Counted from the stretch's first letter, positions 26,637 through 35,033 are shown. The stretch is DNA of 64,000 nucleotides from Phycisphaerae bacterium (GCA_030428945.1 JAUIEC010000013.1:99125-163124), one strand, 5' to 3'. A program made the numbers and translations. The notes: generated from the sequence alone by a model not told the origin.

Positions 26637-27347
26637 TCAGGCTGGTTCGATGCGGATCAGGGTGTCGCCGGAGGGCGGCGGCGTGCTGCGCGGGGCGGGT
26701 CGCGGGCGCGGCGGGGCCGCCTGGCGGCGCGGGGTCGGGCGGGGCTGCATGGCCGGCGGACGGGTCGGGACGATGCCGCGGGCCAGCGTGGTCAGGTTCT
26801 CGAGCAGGCGCTGTTCGAGCAGCGGGTCGCGACCAAGCGGCACCCAGGTCTCGAAGCGTCCGGCCCGGCCGCGGTTGCCGGAATAGGTCGGGACGGTCTC
26901 GCTGTAGATGCCGAGCGCCCCGGACGCGGTCGTGACCTGCCGCTCGGGGGCCGAGTAGCGTTCCTTGCGGACGTCGACGGTGACCAGGACCTGCAGGTCG
27001 TCGGCGCCCTCGACGGGGTCCATCGTGATCGTGGCGGTGCGTCCGATCGTGTGCATGGTGGATTCGAGCGACTGATAACCGCCGATGACATCGGAGCGCC
27101 AGATTTCGAACCACTGCCCGCCGGTGGTGCGGCGGGTCTCGATGCGTCCGAGTTCACGATCGACGAAGCGCGGCGGCAGGTCGTTCTCGCGCAGCATGGT
27201 CAGGGTGCGGTTGACGAAGGTGTCGCGATCCCCGATCCGCAGCGTGGCCGTGGTCGGCCCGCCCACGTGCGGCGCGGTGCAGCCACTCAGAAAAACGAGC
27301 GAAGCGCAAAAAATACACGCTGCCTGAAAGGTCCGGATCGTCGACAT
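26637..27347 (-). CDS. Lipoprotein of unknown function (236 aa)
   Basis: The ATG at 27347 starts a protein with a lipobox (LVFLSGC, Cys about residue 22). The mature region begins with ATLRIGDRDTFVNRTLTMLR and contains strands such as TITMDPVEGADDLQVLVTVD; the C-terminus (last 40 residues) is Pro/Arg-rich. A longer upstream frame is open but runs through the intergenic DNA and ribD. There is no Shine-Dalgarno; the bases before the ATG are C-rich. I do not recognise a family. It stands alone between a likely plus-strand RNA terminator and an octamer array. Confidence 0.75.
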   Translation of the reverse strand: MSTIRTFQAACIFCASLVFLSGCTAPHVGGPTTATLRIGDRDTFVNRTLTMLRENDLPPRFVDRELGRIETRRTTGGQWFEIWRSDVIGGYQSLESTMHTIGRTATITMDPVEGADDLQVLVTVDVRKERYSAPERQVTTASGALGIYSETVPTYSGNRGRAGRFETWVPLGRDPLLEQRLLENLTTLARGIVPTRPPAMQPRPTPRRQAAPPRPRPAPRSTPPPSGDTLIRIEPA

Positions 27348-27506
27348 GGGGGGATGATAGATCGCGCTGCCGGAAATGCAAAGTCGCTTTCTATGGGACC
27401 GCACCCGGGCAGCGCTTTCGGCACATCGGTTCGTCGGCAAGATCGATGCGGCACGCCAGTAATTCAATGCAATACTGTCTGGTGGAAGCTGTCGTGTCCC
27501 CTTCAC
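27348..27506 (+). ncRNA. Possible small RNA ending at the 27507-27550 terminator
   Basis: A strong plus-strand terminator has no plus-strand gene before it: both neighbours (26637 and 27583) are minus-strand. The 160 bp before the terminator contain no convincing ORF with a ribosome-binding site. A short regulatory RNA is a reasonable reading. The 5' end and promoter are not identified, and I found no match to 4.5S, 6S, tmRNA or RNase P. Confidence 0.3.
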
Positions 27507-27550
27507 GACCCTGCGTCGGCGGCGGAGCCGGCGCAGGGTTTTTTTGTTTT
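27507..27550 (+). terminator. Intrinsic terminator on the plus strand
   Basis: ACCCTGCG-T-CGGC pairs with GCCG-G-CGCAGGGT (12 base pairs, one mismatch) around a short GGCGGA loop, followed by a T tract (TTTTTTTTGTTTT). The T tract is only on the plus-strand 3' side, so it acts rightwards, although both flanking genes run leftwards. Confidence 0.85.
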
Positions 27551-27582
27551 CGGAGGGACCCGCGGCCGCAACCCGGACCCGC

Positions 27583-28698
27583 TCACCCGCTTCGCGGCAG
27601 CCGGGCCTGCAGCAGCCAGCCAGTGCCCAGACGCCGCAGATTCGCATCCTCGGGCAGCACGAGCCCGTCCGCGATCCGCCGCGGATCACGACCCGCCAGC
27701 GGACGGCGCGAACCCCCGCCCCCCACCAGGCGACGACCAAGATAGACGTGCACCTCGTCCGCCAGGCCGGCCTCCCAGAAACTGCCCAGCAGCCGCCCGC
27801 CACCCTCGACGACGACGTTGGTCATCTCCTCGGACGCCAGGCGTCGCAGCAGCGGGCGCAGCGCGATCCTTCCGCCACGGACCGGCAGGGTCAGCACGCG
27901 ACAGCCGGCCCGTTCCAGCCGGCGGCGTCGTGCGGCCGGGGCCGTTCGGGCGGTGGCGATGATCGTCGGGGTCTGCCCGGCGGTCCGCACGAGCTGGCTG
28001 TCCGGGCGAATCCGCAGGCCGGCGTCGCAGACGATCCGGGTGGCGACGCGCCGCAGCGGAACGTCGCGGGCGGTCAGCAGCGGGTCATCGAGGACGGCCG
28101 TCCCGGCCCCGACGATGATCGCGTCGACGCGGGCCCGTACGCGATGCACGTGCCGCCGGGCCGCCTTGTCGGTGATCCACTTCGAGTCGCCGCTCGCGGT
28201 CGCGATCACGCCGTCGACGCTCTGGGCCCACTTCAGGATCACCCACGGCAGTCCCTGCTGTTGAACCTTGCGATAGGGCGCCATCAGGGCGCGGGCCTCG
28301 TCGGCCAGCAGGCCGGTCTGCACGACGATGCCGCCACGCCGCAGCCGGGCAAAGCCCTTGCGGGCGACGCGTGGATCGACGTCGGCCACCGCCGCGACCA
28401 CGCGGGCGATGCCGGCCTCGAGCAGCGCCGTGGTGCAGGGCGGCTGGCGTCCGGTGTGGCAGCATGGTTCGAGCGTGACGTAGGCGGTCGCCCCGGCCGG
28501 GTCGCTCGGGCAGTTGCGGAGCGCGTCTCGTTCGGCGTGCAGGGTGCCGCAGCGGCGGTGAAAGCCCTCGGCGATGACGCGTTCGTCCCGCACGAGCACG
28601 CAGCCGACCATCGGGTTCGGTTCGGTGCGCCCCTCGGCCCGGGCCGCAAGTTGCAGGGCCCGCCGCATCATGGCGGTATCGAAATCGCTGAAGGTCAC
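27583..28698 (-). CDS. ribD: Bifunctional riboflavin deaminase/reductase RibD
   Basis: The N-terminal half is the cytidine-deaminase-like domain with HAE at 54-56 and the zinc site PCCHTGRQPPC at 78-88; the C-terminal half is the RibD/RibG reductase domain (VILKWAQSVDG, GDSKWIT, DAIIVGAGT, VVEGGGRLLGSF). It catalyses deamination and side-chain reduction of the pyrimidine intermediate in riboflavin synthesis. GTG start overlaps the DUF1571 stop by GTGA. Other rib genes are not present here. Confidence 0.95.
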   Translation of the reverse strand: MTFSDFDTAMMRRALQLAARAEGRTEPNPMVGCVLVRDERVIAEGFHRRCGTLHAERDALRNCPSDPAGATAYVTLEPCCHTGRQPPCTTALLEAGIARVVAAVADVDPRVARKGFARLRRGGIVVQTGLLADEARALMAPYRKVQQQGLPWVILKWAQSVDGVIATASGDSKWITDKAARRHVHRVRARVDAIIVGAGTAVLDDPLLTARDVPLRRVATRIVCDAGLRIRPDSQLVRTAGQTPTIIATARTAPAARRRRLERAGCRVLTLPVRGGRIALRPLLRRLASEEMTNVVVEGGGRLLGSFWEAGLADEVHVYLGRRLVGGGGSRRPLAGRDPRRIADGLVLPEDANLRRLGTGWLLQARLPRSG

Positions 28699-29597
28699 GA
28701 GTCTTCGTCGGCCGGACCGCTGCCGGCGGCCACCTCGGACTCGAGCGTCTCGCCGTCGAGCAGGAAGTCGGCGTCATGCAGGGCGACCTGCGGATTGACG
28801 TCGCGGTAGCGGTAGGTCGCCTCGGGCTGGCCGTGGCCGTTGAACAGGCGGTTGACGACCAGCAGATCGGTCTGCTCGTGGAACAGCAGTTCGGCCCGCG
28901 GCGTGTCGGAGAACTCGGCCGGCACTTCGATCCGCAGCACGTGGGCCCTGGCGTCAAGGCCGGGGATCGCTTCGCGTCCGACGTAGGTCAGGCGGCCGCG
29001 GTCGCCGGCGCGGCGGATCACGTCGAGCGATTTCTCGACGGCGCGTTCGAAGCCGAAGTCGCTGACCGGATAGCGGGCCTCGCCCCAGGTCACGGGCGTC
29101 TGCAGCGAGACGCGGGTCAGCGTCGGCGGCAGGCCGAACAGGCCGTGGCGCGGGATGAAGCGGACGCGATCGTTGAACTGTCCGCGGACATAGCTCGAGG
29201 CGCCGTACTTGATTTCGGGATCGACCCACTCCATCCGGATGCTGAACGGCTCGCGGCGGTACCAGCAGCGGATTTCCTCCGGGCCGCGCATCGATTTGAA
29301 GAAGCCGAGGCCGCGGCGTTCGGTCCGCTCGAACGTCAGGGTGTACTGCTCCATCCGCGCGTACTGCGCCCTGACCCAGCGCAGGTAGCCGCGCGGGTCG
29401 GTGGCGGGGTCCGGCCGCGGGCTGCCCGTTCGATCCGGGGCAGCGGGCACCGCGGCGACGGGCGGCACGGCCGACGGCGGAGTCGGTGCCTGCGTCTCGC
29501 CGACGGGTGGCGCGGTGGCGACCGGGGGCTGGCGCTCCTGTCCGGCGCAGCCCGTGGCGAAGGCGATCATCAGAACCAGCAGCATGCGGCGCGGCAT
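28695..29597 (-). CDS. DUF1571-family lipoprotein
   Basis: A lipobox (MIAFATGC) precedes a Pro/Ala-rich linker of about 55 residues, then a DUF1571-like domain beginning LRWVRAQYARMEQYTLTFER and including EEIRCWYRREPFSIRMEW, GRLTYVGREAIPGLDARAH and LLFHEQTDLLV. The fold resembles periplasmic LolA/LolB-like barrels, so a lipid-handling role is conceivable but unproven. It starts directly at the stop of the upstream gene (TAGATG) and overlaps ribD, forming a three-gene operon. Confidence 0.82.
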   Translation of the reverse strand: MPRRMLLVLMIAFATGCAGQERQPPVATAPPVGETQAPTPPSAVPPVAAVPAAPDRTGSPRPDPATDPRGYLRWVRAQYARMEQYTLTFERTERRGLGFFKSMRGPEEIRCWYRREPFSIRMEWVDPEIKYGASSYVRGQFNDRVRFIPRHGLFGLPPTLTRVSLQTPVTWGEARYPVSDFGFERAVEKSLDVIRRAGDRGRLTYVGREAIPGLDARAHVLRIEVPAEFSDTPRAELLFHEQTDLLVVNRLFNGHGQPEATYRYRDVNPQVALHDADFLLDGETLESEVAAGSGPADEDS

Positions 29598-30926
29598 CTA
29601 GCCCCCCTCCTCCTCGATCGCCTGGTCCTGCAGCCAGGACCGCCAGACCGGCCGGGGACCGTAGCTGATCTCGCGGACGGTTCCGTCGGCCGTCCGCAGT
29701 CGGGCGATCGGCAGGCGCAGGTCTTCGTCGTACGCGGGCGCCTCGGGGCGCAGGTGCAGGATGTCCGGGCCGGTCAGCGCCCGGCTTCGCTCGAGGTCTT
29801 CGCGGTCGCCGTGCAGATGGATGCAGATGATCGCCAGGTCCGCCAGCGGGACCTGTTCGCGCAGTTGCCGCAGGTCTTCGAGGGCCAGTCCGCTCGACAG
29901 GACCAGCGGGCTCCAGAGCAGTTCGAGGACCGGCACGCCGAGTTCCTCGCTGCGAACCGCGCGACCGTCGGCCGTCAGCAGCAGCCAGCGGGGGGCGCGG
30001 ATGTCGCGCCAGGCGGCCACCTGCCGCGCCCGCTGCTGCCAGCCGGCCAGGTCGGTCTCCCAGGCCTTGCGGCGGCCCTTGACGAGGCGACGGATCGGAC
30101 CGTCGTGACCGTTCATGTAGAACGCCAGTTCGGACCAGAAGCGGGTGACGTCGGCCAGCAGTTGATCGGCCCGTTCAGGGGTGCGGGTCAGTCTTTCGAG
30201 GTAGCGCTGCTGCAGTCCGAGCGTCTGGCGATAGCGGCGCAGTTCCGGCTTGCGCTGGTTGCGCCAGTCGTCACCGACCTGGTCCTGGGTGTACAACTCG
30301 AGCAGCACCTGCGTCTGGCGCGGCGATCCGGCCGAGGTCCAGGTGCCTTCCGTGCGCGTCACGATTCTGCGGACGGGATCAAACGTCAGGCTGCCCTCGT
30401 ACGTCTGCCCGAGCGCGGGACCCGCCCCGGCCTCCTGGCTGAGCGTCACCCGCCAGCGCGACTGGCCGCGGGCGGCCGGTTCGGCCGGCAGTGGAGCGAC
30501 CTCGAAGACGCGTCCGAACGGGTCGGTCATCCGCCATTCGACACCGATCCGCAGGGCGTCCGGGAAGGTCGGCCAGGGTTCGAGCAGCGGGTGGAGCGCG
30601 TCGATCTGTCCGACGAACTCATCGGACAGCGGGTGCAACTGGCGGTCATCGATTTCGAGCAGGAGCCCGCCGACGCTGCGGGCCTCGCGGCCGACGACCT
30701 CGGTCAGTTCGCCGAGCAGCGTGGCGGTGGTGCCGGTGTCGAGGGTCCAGTACTGGAGTTGCTGGACGCGCGTCTGGGTCGGGCCGCTGCCACCCGTGGT
30801 TCGGACGACGCGGCGATAGACGGTGTGCTGGCCGGCGGTGAACCCGTATCGGGGGGTCTGCGCGGCAGCCGGGGCGCTCGACGTGGCCACCAGGAACACA
30901 GCTAAAGCCATGAGAGAACGTTGCAT
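29598..30926 (-). CDS. Exported protein of unknown function (442 aa)
   Basis: The ATG at 30926 gives MQRSLMALAVFLVATSSAPA, a Sec signal peptide ending AAAQ. A TTG at 30962 is possible but would precede the signal by a polar stretch. The mature protein has a beta-rich N-terminal part with repeated GxTYEGSLTFD-like strands, an Arg-rich helical middle, and a C-terminal segment (GVPVLELLWSPLVLSSGLAL) that recalls a thioredoxin-like fold without cysteines. I cannot assign a family. It is the first gene of the operon leading to DUF1571 and ribD. Confidence 0.75.
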   Translation of the reverse strand: MQRSLMALAVFLVATSSAPAAAQTPRYGFTAGQHTVYRRVVRTTGGSGPTQTRVQQLQYWTLDTGTTATLLGELTEVVGREARSVGGLLLEIDDRQLHPLSDEFVGQIDALHPLLEPWPTFPDALRIGVEWRMTDPFGRVFEVAPLPAEPAARGQSRWRVTLSQEAGAGPALGQTYEGSLTFDPVRRIVTRTEGTWTSAGSPRQTQVLLELYTQDQVGDDWRNQRKPELRRYRQTLGLQQRYLERLTRTPERADQLLADVTRFWSELAFYMNGHDGPIRRLVKGRRKAWETDLAGWQQRARQVAAWRDIRAPRWLLLTADGRAVRSEELGVPVLELLWSPLVLSSGLALEDLRQLREQVPLADLAIICIHLHGDREDLERSRALTGPDILHLRPEAPAYDEDLRLPIARLRTADGTVREISYGPRPVWRSWLQDQAIEEEGG

Positions 30927-30994
30927 GCGCGAGATTGTCCGGTCAGCCGCCCGAGTGTGCAAGGCACCCCCCTCGCCCGACTCACGCCAGGCGA

Positions 30995-31000
30995 TACAAT
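30995..31000 (+). promoter_or_regulatory. Promoter -10 element before thyX
   Basis: TACAAT lies 24 bp before the thyX start and would place transcription near 31007, close to the strong Shine-Dalgarno. The -35 region at about 17 bp upstream is a poor match (CTCGCC), so the full promoter is uncertain. Confidence 0.35.
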
Positions 31001-31024
31001 GCCCCCATCAGCAAGGAGGTTCCC

Positions 31025-31795
31025 GTGCAGATTATACGCAAACCGCGCGTTTACCTGGTCGGCCGCCAGAGCGTCAACGATGCGGCGATCCAGCAGTTTC
31101 TCGATGATCACGGCTGCGTCTGGAGTACCGATACGACCGTCCCCGGCGAGCAACTGGCCGAGATGGCGGGCCGGATGTGCTACATGTCGTTCGGCAAGGG
31201 CCGGAAGACCAACGAGGAGTACCTCGGCAACATCATCGGGATGCAGCACGGGTCGGTGCTGGAGCACGCGGTCTGGAACATTGCGATCACGGGCGTGTCG
31301 CGCTCGTTCACGCACGAACTGGTGCGGCACCGGGCGGGCTTCGGCTACTCGCAGCTTTCGCAGCGCTACGTGGACGAGAGCGAAACCGAATTCGTCGAGC
31401 CGGACTGCATCGCCGACGACCCCGAACTGCACACCATCTGGACCGAGGCGGTCCAGCACGCCCAGGATGCCTACGTCAAGCTGACGGCCGGGCTGGCCCA
31501 CAAGTTCGGCGATGTCGAACAGGCCACCCTGCGGCGCAAACTCGCCCGGCAGGCCGCCCGCAGCGTGCTGCCGAACGCGACCGAGACCAAGATCTTCGTG
31601 ACCGGCAACGCCCGGGCCTGGCGACACTTCGTCGAACTGCGGGCCACCGAGCATGCCGAGACCGAGATTCGCCAGGTGGCGGTCGAAGTGCTCAAGCTGC
31701 TGCGGGCCGAAGCGCCCAACATGTTCGGCGACTACGCGCTCGAACCGCTCGGCGACGGCACCGAGGTTGCGGCCACCACGCACCGCAAGGTCTGA
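31025..31795 (+). CDS. thyX: Flavin-dependent thymidylate synthase ThyX
   Basis: GTG at 31025 follows AAGGAGG by 5 bp, an ideal ribosome-binding site. The protein (256 aa) has the ThyX signature RHRAGFGYSQLSQRYVDE at 101-118: FAD/dUMP-binding arginines and the serine near S112. The other conserved segment ETEIRQVAVEVL lies near the C-terminus. The enzyme makes dTMP from dUMP with FADH2 and methylene-THF. Between RHR and the serine there are eight residues rather than the seven of the classic RHRx7S motif. Confidence 0.93.
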   Translation: MQIIRKPRVYLVGRQSVNDAAIQQFLDDHGCVWSTDTTVPGEQLAEMAGRMCYMSFGKGRKTNEEYLGNIIGMQHGSVLEHAVWNIAITGVSRSFTHELVRHRAGFGYSQLSQRYVDESETEFVEPDCIADDPELHTIWTEAVQHAQDAYVKLTAGLAHKFGDVEQATLRRKLARQAARSVLPNATETKIFVTGNARAWRHFVELRATEHAETEIRQVAVEVLKLLRAEAPNMFGDYALEPLGDGTEVAATTHRKV

Positions 31796-31817
31796 AGCCG
31801 AAACGCGAGGCCCCCGC

Positions 31818-32774
31818 ATGCTACGCACCGGATGGATCGTCGCGCTGCTCGCGCTGGTCGCCAGCCCGAGCCCGGCCGACGCCGACAGCTTCCTCGGAAC
31901 GCTGCACCTGCGCGACGGGTGCCCCCTTCGCGGGCAGATCACCGCCACCGACGACGGCTACCTGCTGTCGAACCTGGCCGGGCAGATCCGCGTTCCGGGC
32001 GATTCGGTCGAACGGGTCGTGCGACACGCGGACCTGCCGGCCGCCTCGCAGCCGACCAGCCAGCCGGCGGCGTCGCAACCCGCGACGGCCGAGGGGCGTC
32101 AGACGCTCGACATCTTTCCGAGGCTGGGGGCGGACGACATCAAGCGGCTGAAGCTGGCGGAACTGCAGACCGACCCGCCCGAGCGGGTGCAGGTGCGTCT
32201 GCTGCGGACCTCGGAAGGCAATCCGCTCGAGATCCTGCAGGAACGTGACGAGACCTTCACGCCGCCGAGCGATCCGGTCGCACAGGCGGCGGCGGTGTAC
32301 GCCCGCGGCGGCGACGAGTTCCTCGACCAGATCAGCCTGCGGGGCGAGACGCGGGTCTTTCGCACGTTCCGGCGTGGCGTCCTGCCGTTCGTGACCAAGG
32401 GCTGCGCCCGGGCCGGCTGTCATGGCGGCCCGACGGCCCAGGCGTTCCGCCTGCCGAGTGGGAAGGGCGAAGCGGACGCGTTCGCGACGTTCGTGATCCT
32501 GAACAGCGTCGATGGTGCCAACGGTCCGCTGCTGCAGCGTGAGCGGCCGACCGACAGCGTTCTGCTGGATTACCTGCTGCCGCCCGAGGAGGCGAGCGCG
32601 AAGCATCCCGAGGTCGCGCGGGGCCGGCTGGCGCCGCAGTTCCGGGATCGGGCCGACAAGCAGTACGAACTGGTGCTGGACTGGATCCGCACGCTGCGGC
32701 GTCCGAAGCCGGACTACCGGCTGGAGGCGGACCTTCCGGCCTGGCTGTCACCCGCGGCGCCGGCCGGCGAGTAG
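31818..32774 (+). CDS. Exported protein with CxxxxCH haem-like motif
   Basis: A signal peptide (IVALLALVASPSPADA) leads into a small beta-rich domain (GTLHLRDGCPLRGQITATDD), a Ser/Gln/Pro linker and a C-terminal domain with KGCARAGCHGG. This CxxxxCH pattern is like the CNAGACHG motif of planctomycete cytochrome-type proteins, so a c-type haem or a related metal site is possible. The end has LLDYLLPPEE and LDWIRTLRRP helices seen in such proteins. It starts 22 bp after thyX. Confidence 0.78.
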   Translation: MLRTGWIVALLALVASPSPADADSFLGTLHLRDGCPLRGQITATDDGYLLSNLAGQIRVPGDSVERVVRHADLPAASQPTSQPAASQPATAEGRQTLDIFPRLGADDIKRLKLAELQTDPPERVQVRLLRTSEGNPLEILQERDETFTPPSDPVAQAAAVYARGGDEFLDQISLRGETRVFRTFRRGVLPFVTKGCARAGCHGGPTAQAFRLPSGKGEADAFATFVILNSVDGANGPLLQRERPTDSVLLDYLLPPEEASAKHPEVARGRLAPQFRDRADKQYELVLDWIRTLRRPKPDYRLEADLPAWLSPAAPAGE

Positions 32775-32831
32775 CGTCCCGCCGGTTTCCCTCTCGCAGG
32801 CACCTGCCGCCAAACGGGGCGTGGAATCCCG

Positions 32832-33275
32832 ATGAGTCAACCCTGGGTCACGGCGATCGTGAGTTCGGTCATGGCGATCCTGTCGATCGCCGTGGTGCAC
32901 TGGCTCCTGCTGGCGCGTTTCCGGGCGATGCTGTCGATCGACGACGAGGAGGCGGTCCAGCAGATCGCCGAGCAGTGCCTGCGCGAGAGCAAGTGGCGAC
33001 TGGTCCGCGACGCGACGCTGACCGGCATCTCAATCGGCGTGCTGATCTTCGTCGGCATCCGGGTCGGACTGCCGGTCCCGGTGGCGGCCGGCGTCGGCGC
33101 GGCGCTCGGCACGGGCGGGACGCGCTACTGGTCGTGCCGCCGAGCGGCCGCGAACACGCTGTCGCGGGTGCTGCATGACCTGGGTCGCTGCACGGGCTGC
33201 GGCTACCGCCTGGCGGCGGGTACGGGGACGTGCTCGGAATGCGGGCTGACGCTCAGTAGCCAAGTACCCAAGTGA
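32832..33275 (+). CDS. Membrane protein with C-terminal zinc ribbon (147 aa)
   Basis: Two or three hydrophobic segments (residues 8-30, 68-95) flank a charged region, and the tail has a zinc ribbon: CTGCGYRL...CSECGLTL (CxxC...CxxC). The last six codons and the stop (33255-33275) coincide with the first units of an octamer array, so the native C-terminus may have been replaced. The same CxxCGYRL style recurs in the pseudokinase gene at 51562. Function unknown. Confidence 0.75.
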   Translation: MSQPWVTAIVSSVMAILSIAVVHWLLLARFRAMLSIDDEEAVQQIAEQCLRESKWRLVRDATLTGISIGVLIFVGIRVGLPVPVAAGVGAALGTGGTRYWSCRRAAANTLSRVLHDLGRCTGCGYRLAAGTGTCSECGLTLSSQVPK

Positions 33276-33318
33276 GCAATTGAGCACGTGAGCAAGTAAG
33301 CAAGTGAGCACGTGGGCC
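33255..33318 (+). repeat. Octamer array, AGTGAGCA type (8 units)
   Basis: Eight contiguous 8-bp units starting AGTAGCCA, AGTACCCA, AGTGAGCA, ATTGAGCA, CGTGAGCA, AGTAAGCA, AGTGAGCA, CGTGGGCC. The TGA stop of the membrane protein gene is inside the third unit. Confidence 0.9.
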
Positions 33319-33383
33319 CGGGCGTCTTGATTATCGGACGTCGTGTTCCCATAAAAGGTGCGCTGGCGGGCGGCAAGTCGTCG

Positions 33384-33412
33384 TTGTCCTTTCTTGTTAC
33401 ACCACCTAGAGT
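33384..33412 (+). promoter_or_regulatory. Promoter with overlapping palindrome, before the J-like gene
   Basis: TTGTCC (33384-33389) and TAGAGT (33407-33412) are 17 bp apart. The -10 element lies within CACCTA-GAGT-TAGGTG (33403-33418), a 6-bp inverted repeat that could be an operator. Confidence 0.5.
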
Positions 33413-33435
33413 TAGGTGAAGCGTGAAAGGACCAC

Positions 33436-33960
33436 ATGAGGCCTGCTGACGACCATTTTTCGGTGCTGGGACTTCGTCCCGGGCGGTACGCGCCGGACGA
33501 GATCCGGGCGGCGTTCCGGCGGCGACGGGCCGACCTGGTCGCCCGCCTGACCGATGCGCCCAGCGACCGGGCCCGCCGCGAACTCGACCGGCTGCACAAG
33601 GCGCTGCAGGCCCTCGGCGAGCCGGCCCGGCAGAAGGCGGCCCTGGCGAACATGGCGAGATCGGACGACCCCTACGAGCAGGTCAGGCGGCTGATCGAGT
33701 GTTCGCTGGAAGGCAACCTGGTTCGCTGCTCCAGCCGGCGGGCAATCATCGACGAGGCCGTCCGCCTGGGCTTCAGCGAGTTTCACGCCCACCTGATGAT
33801 CGCCCAGGTGCAGTTCGGTGACCGCAAACTTCTGAAGGTGCCCGACCCGCCCCGCCCACGGCGTCCGCTGCGGATCGGCCCGGCGGCGGCCCGTCTGGCG
33901 GCCGCCCTGGTTTTGGGGTTGGCAATGTTCCTGGCGATGGTACGCTGGCTGGCAGAATGA
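33436..33960 (+). CDS. Degenerate J-domain-like, tail-anchored protein (174 aa)
   Basis: Residues 7-60 (HFSVLGLRPGRYAPDEIRAA followed by an Arg-rich helix) match the helix I-II start of a J domain, but the HPD motif is absent. The C-terminus is a single membrane segment (LAAALVLGLAMFLAMVRWLAE) with no residues after it, making it tail-anchored. It cannot stimulate DnaK in the usual way. AAGGA precedes the ATG, and the stop overlaps the next lipoprotein gene by ATGA. Confidence 0.7.
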   Translation: MRPADDHFSVLGLRPGRYAPDEIRAAFRRRRADLVARLTDAPSDRARRELDRLHKALQALGEPARQKAALANMARSDDPYEQVRRLIECSLEGNLVRCSSRRAIIDEAVRLGFSEFHAHLMIAQVQFGDRKLLKVPDPPRPRRPLRIGPAAARLAAALVLGLAMFLAMVRWLAE

Positions 33961-34199
33961 TCCGCCTGCTCGTCATCGCCGCCACGCTCGCCCTGTGCGG
34001 GTGCCAGTCCGCCCAGCCACAGACGGCGCCGCGGGCCGCATCCACCGAAGTCGCCCCCAGTCAGGATCTGTCCAGCGGCGACCAGGCCGCGGGGATGGCC
34101 GGCGAGGACGCCGAGGCGCTGCGCCTGCGGCCGGCCTCGCAGCCCGCACCACAACGGCACCGGCGACCACGTCCGGCCGGCGGTCGCAGAGGGTGGTGA
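33957..34199 (+). CDS. Small lipoprotein (80 aa)
   Basis: The start overlaps the previous stop (ATGA). A lipobox (TLALCGC, Cys about residue 16) precedes a Gln/Pro/Ala-rich mature part with a basic C-terminus (PQRHRRPRPAGGRR). It is too short and low in complexity to classify. Confidence 0.6.
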   Translation: MIRLLVIAATLALCGCQSAQPQTAPRAASTEVAPSQDLSSGDQAAGMAGEDAEALRLRPASQPAPQRHRRPRPAGGRRGW

Positions 34200-34265
34200 G
34201 GGAAAGGGAACCGGCAACAGGCGGCAGGTTCGTGAGGGCGTGAACCCGCCCGTGCGGCATGGCGC

Positions 34266-34322
34266 TCTTTCACGCCTTCACGCTTCCGCTCTTTCACTCC
34301 CACACTCTTCGACGTCTTCACC
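34266..34322 (-). repeat. Octamer array, GTGAARGA type, overlapping the CPBP gene end
   Basis: On the minus strand: GGTGAAGA, CGTCGAAG, AGTGTGGG, AGTGAAAG, AGCGGAAG, CGTGAAGG, CGTGAAAG. The last 14 codons and the TGA stop of the CPBP gene lie inside this array. Confidence 0.85.
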
Positions 34323-35033
34323 GAGCGCGAGTGCTTCGATCTGGCGGACGAGGCTGGCGACGTTGGCGTTGTGGCCGGCGTGGACGAGGGCGGGCAGCAG
34401 GACGCTGCCGCTCATCATGCGGAGGGCGGTGAGTACGGCGCCGATGCCGGCGGTGGTGCCGACGGCGCGGATTCCCTGGCTGCCGTGGCTGAGTCCGAAG
34501 AGGATCGAGCAGGCCAGGAAGACGCCGACCGGCGGCAGCCACTGGGCCAGCAGGTAGAAGACGTAGCCGCGAAAGACGAGTTCCTCCCAGACGCCGCCGA
34601 ACGCGACGTAGGCCCTGTTCATCGGGATGCCGAACTGCCGTTCGCGCAGGCTGCGGACCAGGCGGACGGCGAAGCGCCGCTCGTCGGGATCGGTGCGGGC
34701 CTCGTGCAGCAGGCCGTTCATCGTCCCGCGGGTCAGGCCCCAGAAGGCGACCGCGACCAGCAGCGCCGCGAGGGCCCACCAGCCTCCGGTCCAGCCGAAT
34801 CCGAGCGCGGCCCACGATCGCCCGGCCAGGAACCAGCCACCCAGCAGCACGGCGGTGTAGAGCAGGACGATGATGACCGAGCGGCTGACGGCGAACTCGG
34901 GGGTCGGATGCTGTTCGTCCCCGGCAGCCTCGGCGGCGGCGCTCCACTCCCGCTTGCGCAGGACGCGACGGATGTTGGCGTCCAGGACGACCAGCAGCAG
35001 CAGGGTAATCAGCAGCACATCGAGCCACGGCAC
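34278..35033 (-). CDS. CPBP-family intramembrane protease/bacteriocin-immunity-like protein
   Basis: The GTG at 35033 has AGGGG 7 bp upstream and gives a protein of 251 residues with about seven membrane segments. The three CPBP motifs are clear: EELVFRG (EExxxR), FGLSHG (FxxxH) and a late HAGHN (HxxxN-type). Such enzymes act on lipoproteins or prenylated substrates in the membrane; the substrate here is unknown. Its C-terminal residues are encoded by octamer-repeat DNA, so the tail is not conserved sequence. Confidence 0.88.
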   Translation of the reverse strand: MPWLDVLLITLLLLVVLDANIRRVLRKREWSAAAEAAGDEQHPTPEFAVSRSVIIVLLYTAVLLGGWFLAGRSWAALGFGWTGGWWALAALLVAVAFWGLTRGTMNGLLHEARTDPDERRFAVRLVRSLRERQFGIPMNRAYVAFGGVWEELVFRGYVFYLLAQWLPPVGVFLACSILFGLSHGSQGIRAVGTTAGIGAVLTALRMMSGSVLLPALVHAGHNANVASLVRQIEALALGEDVEECGSERAEA

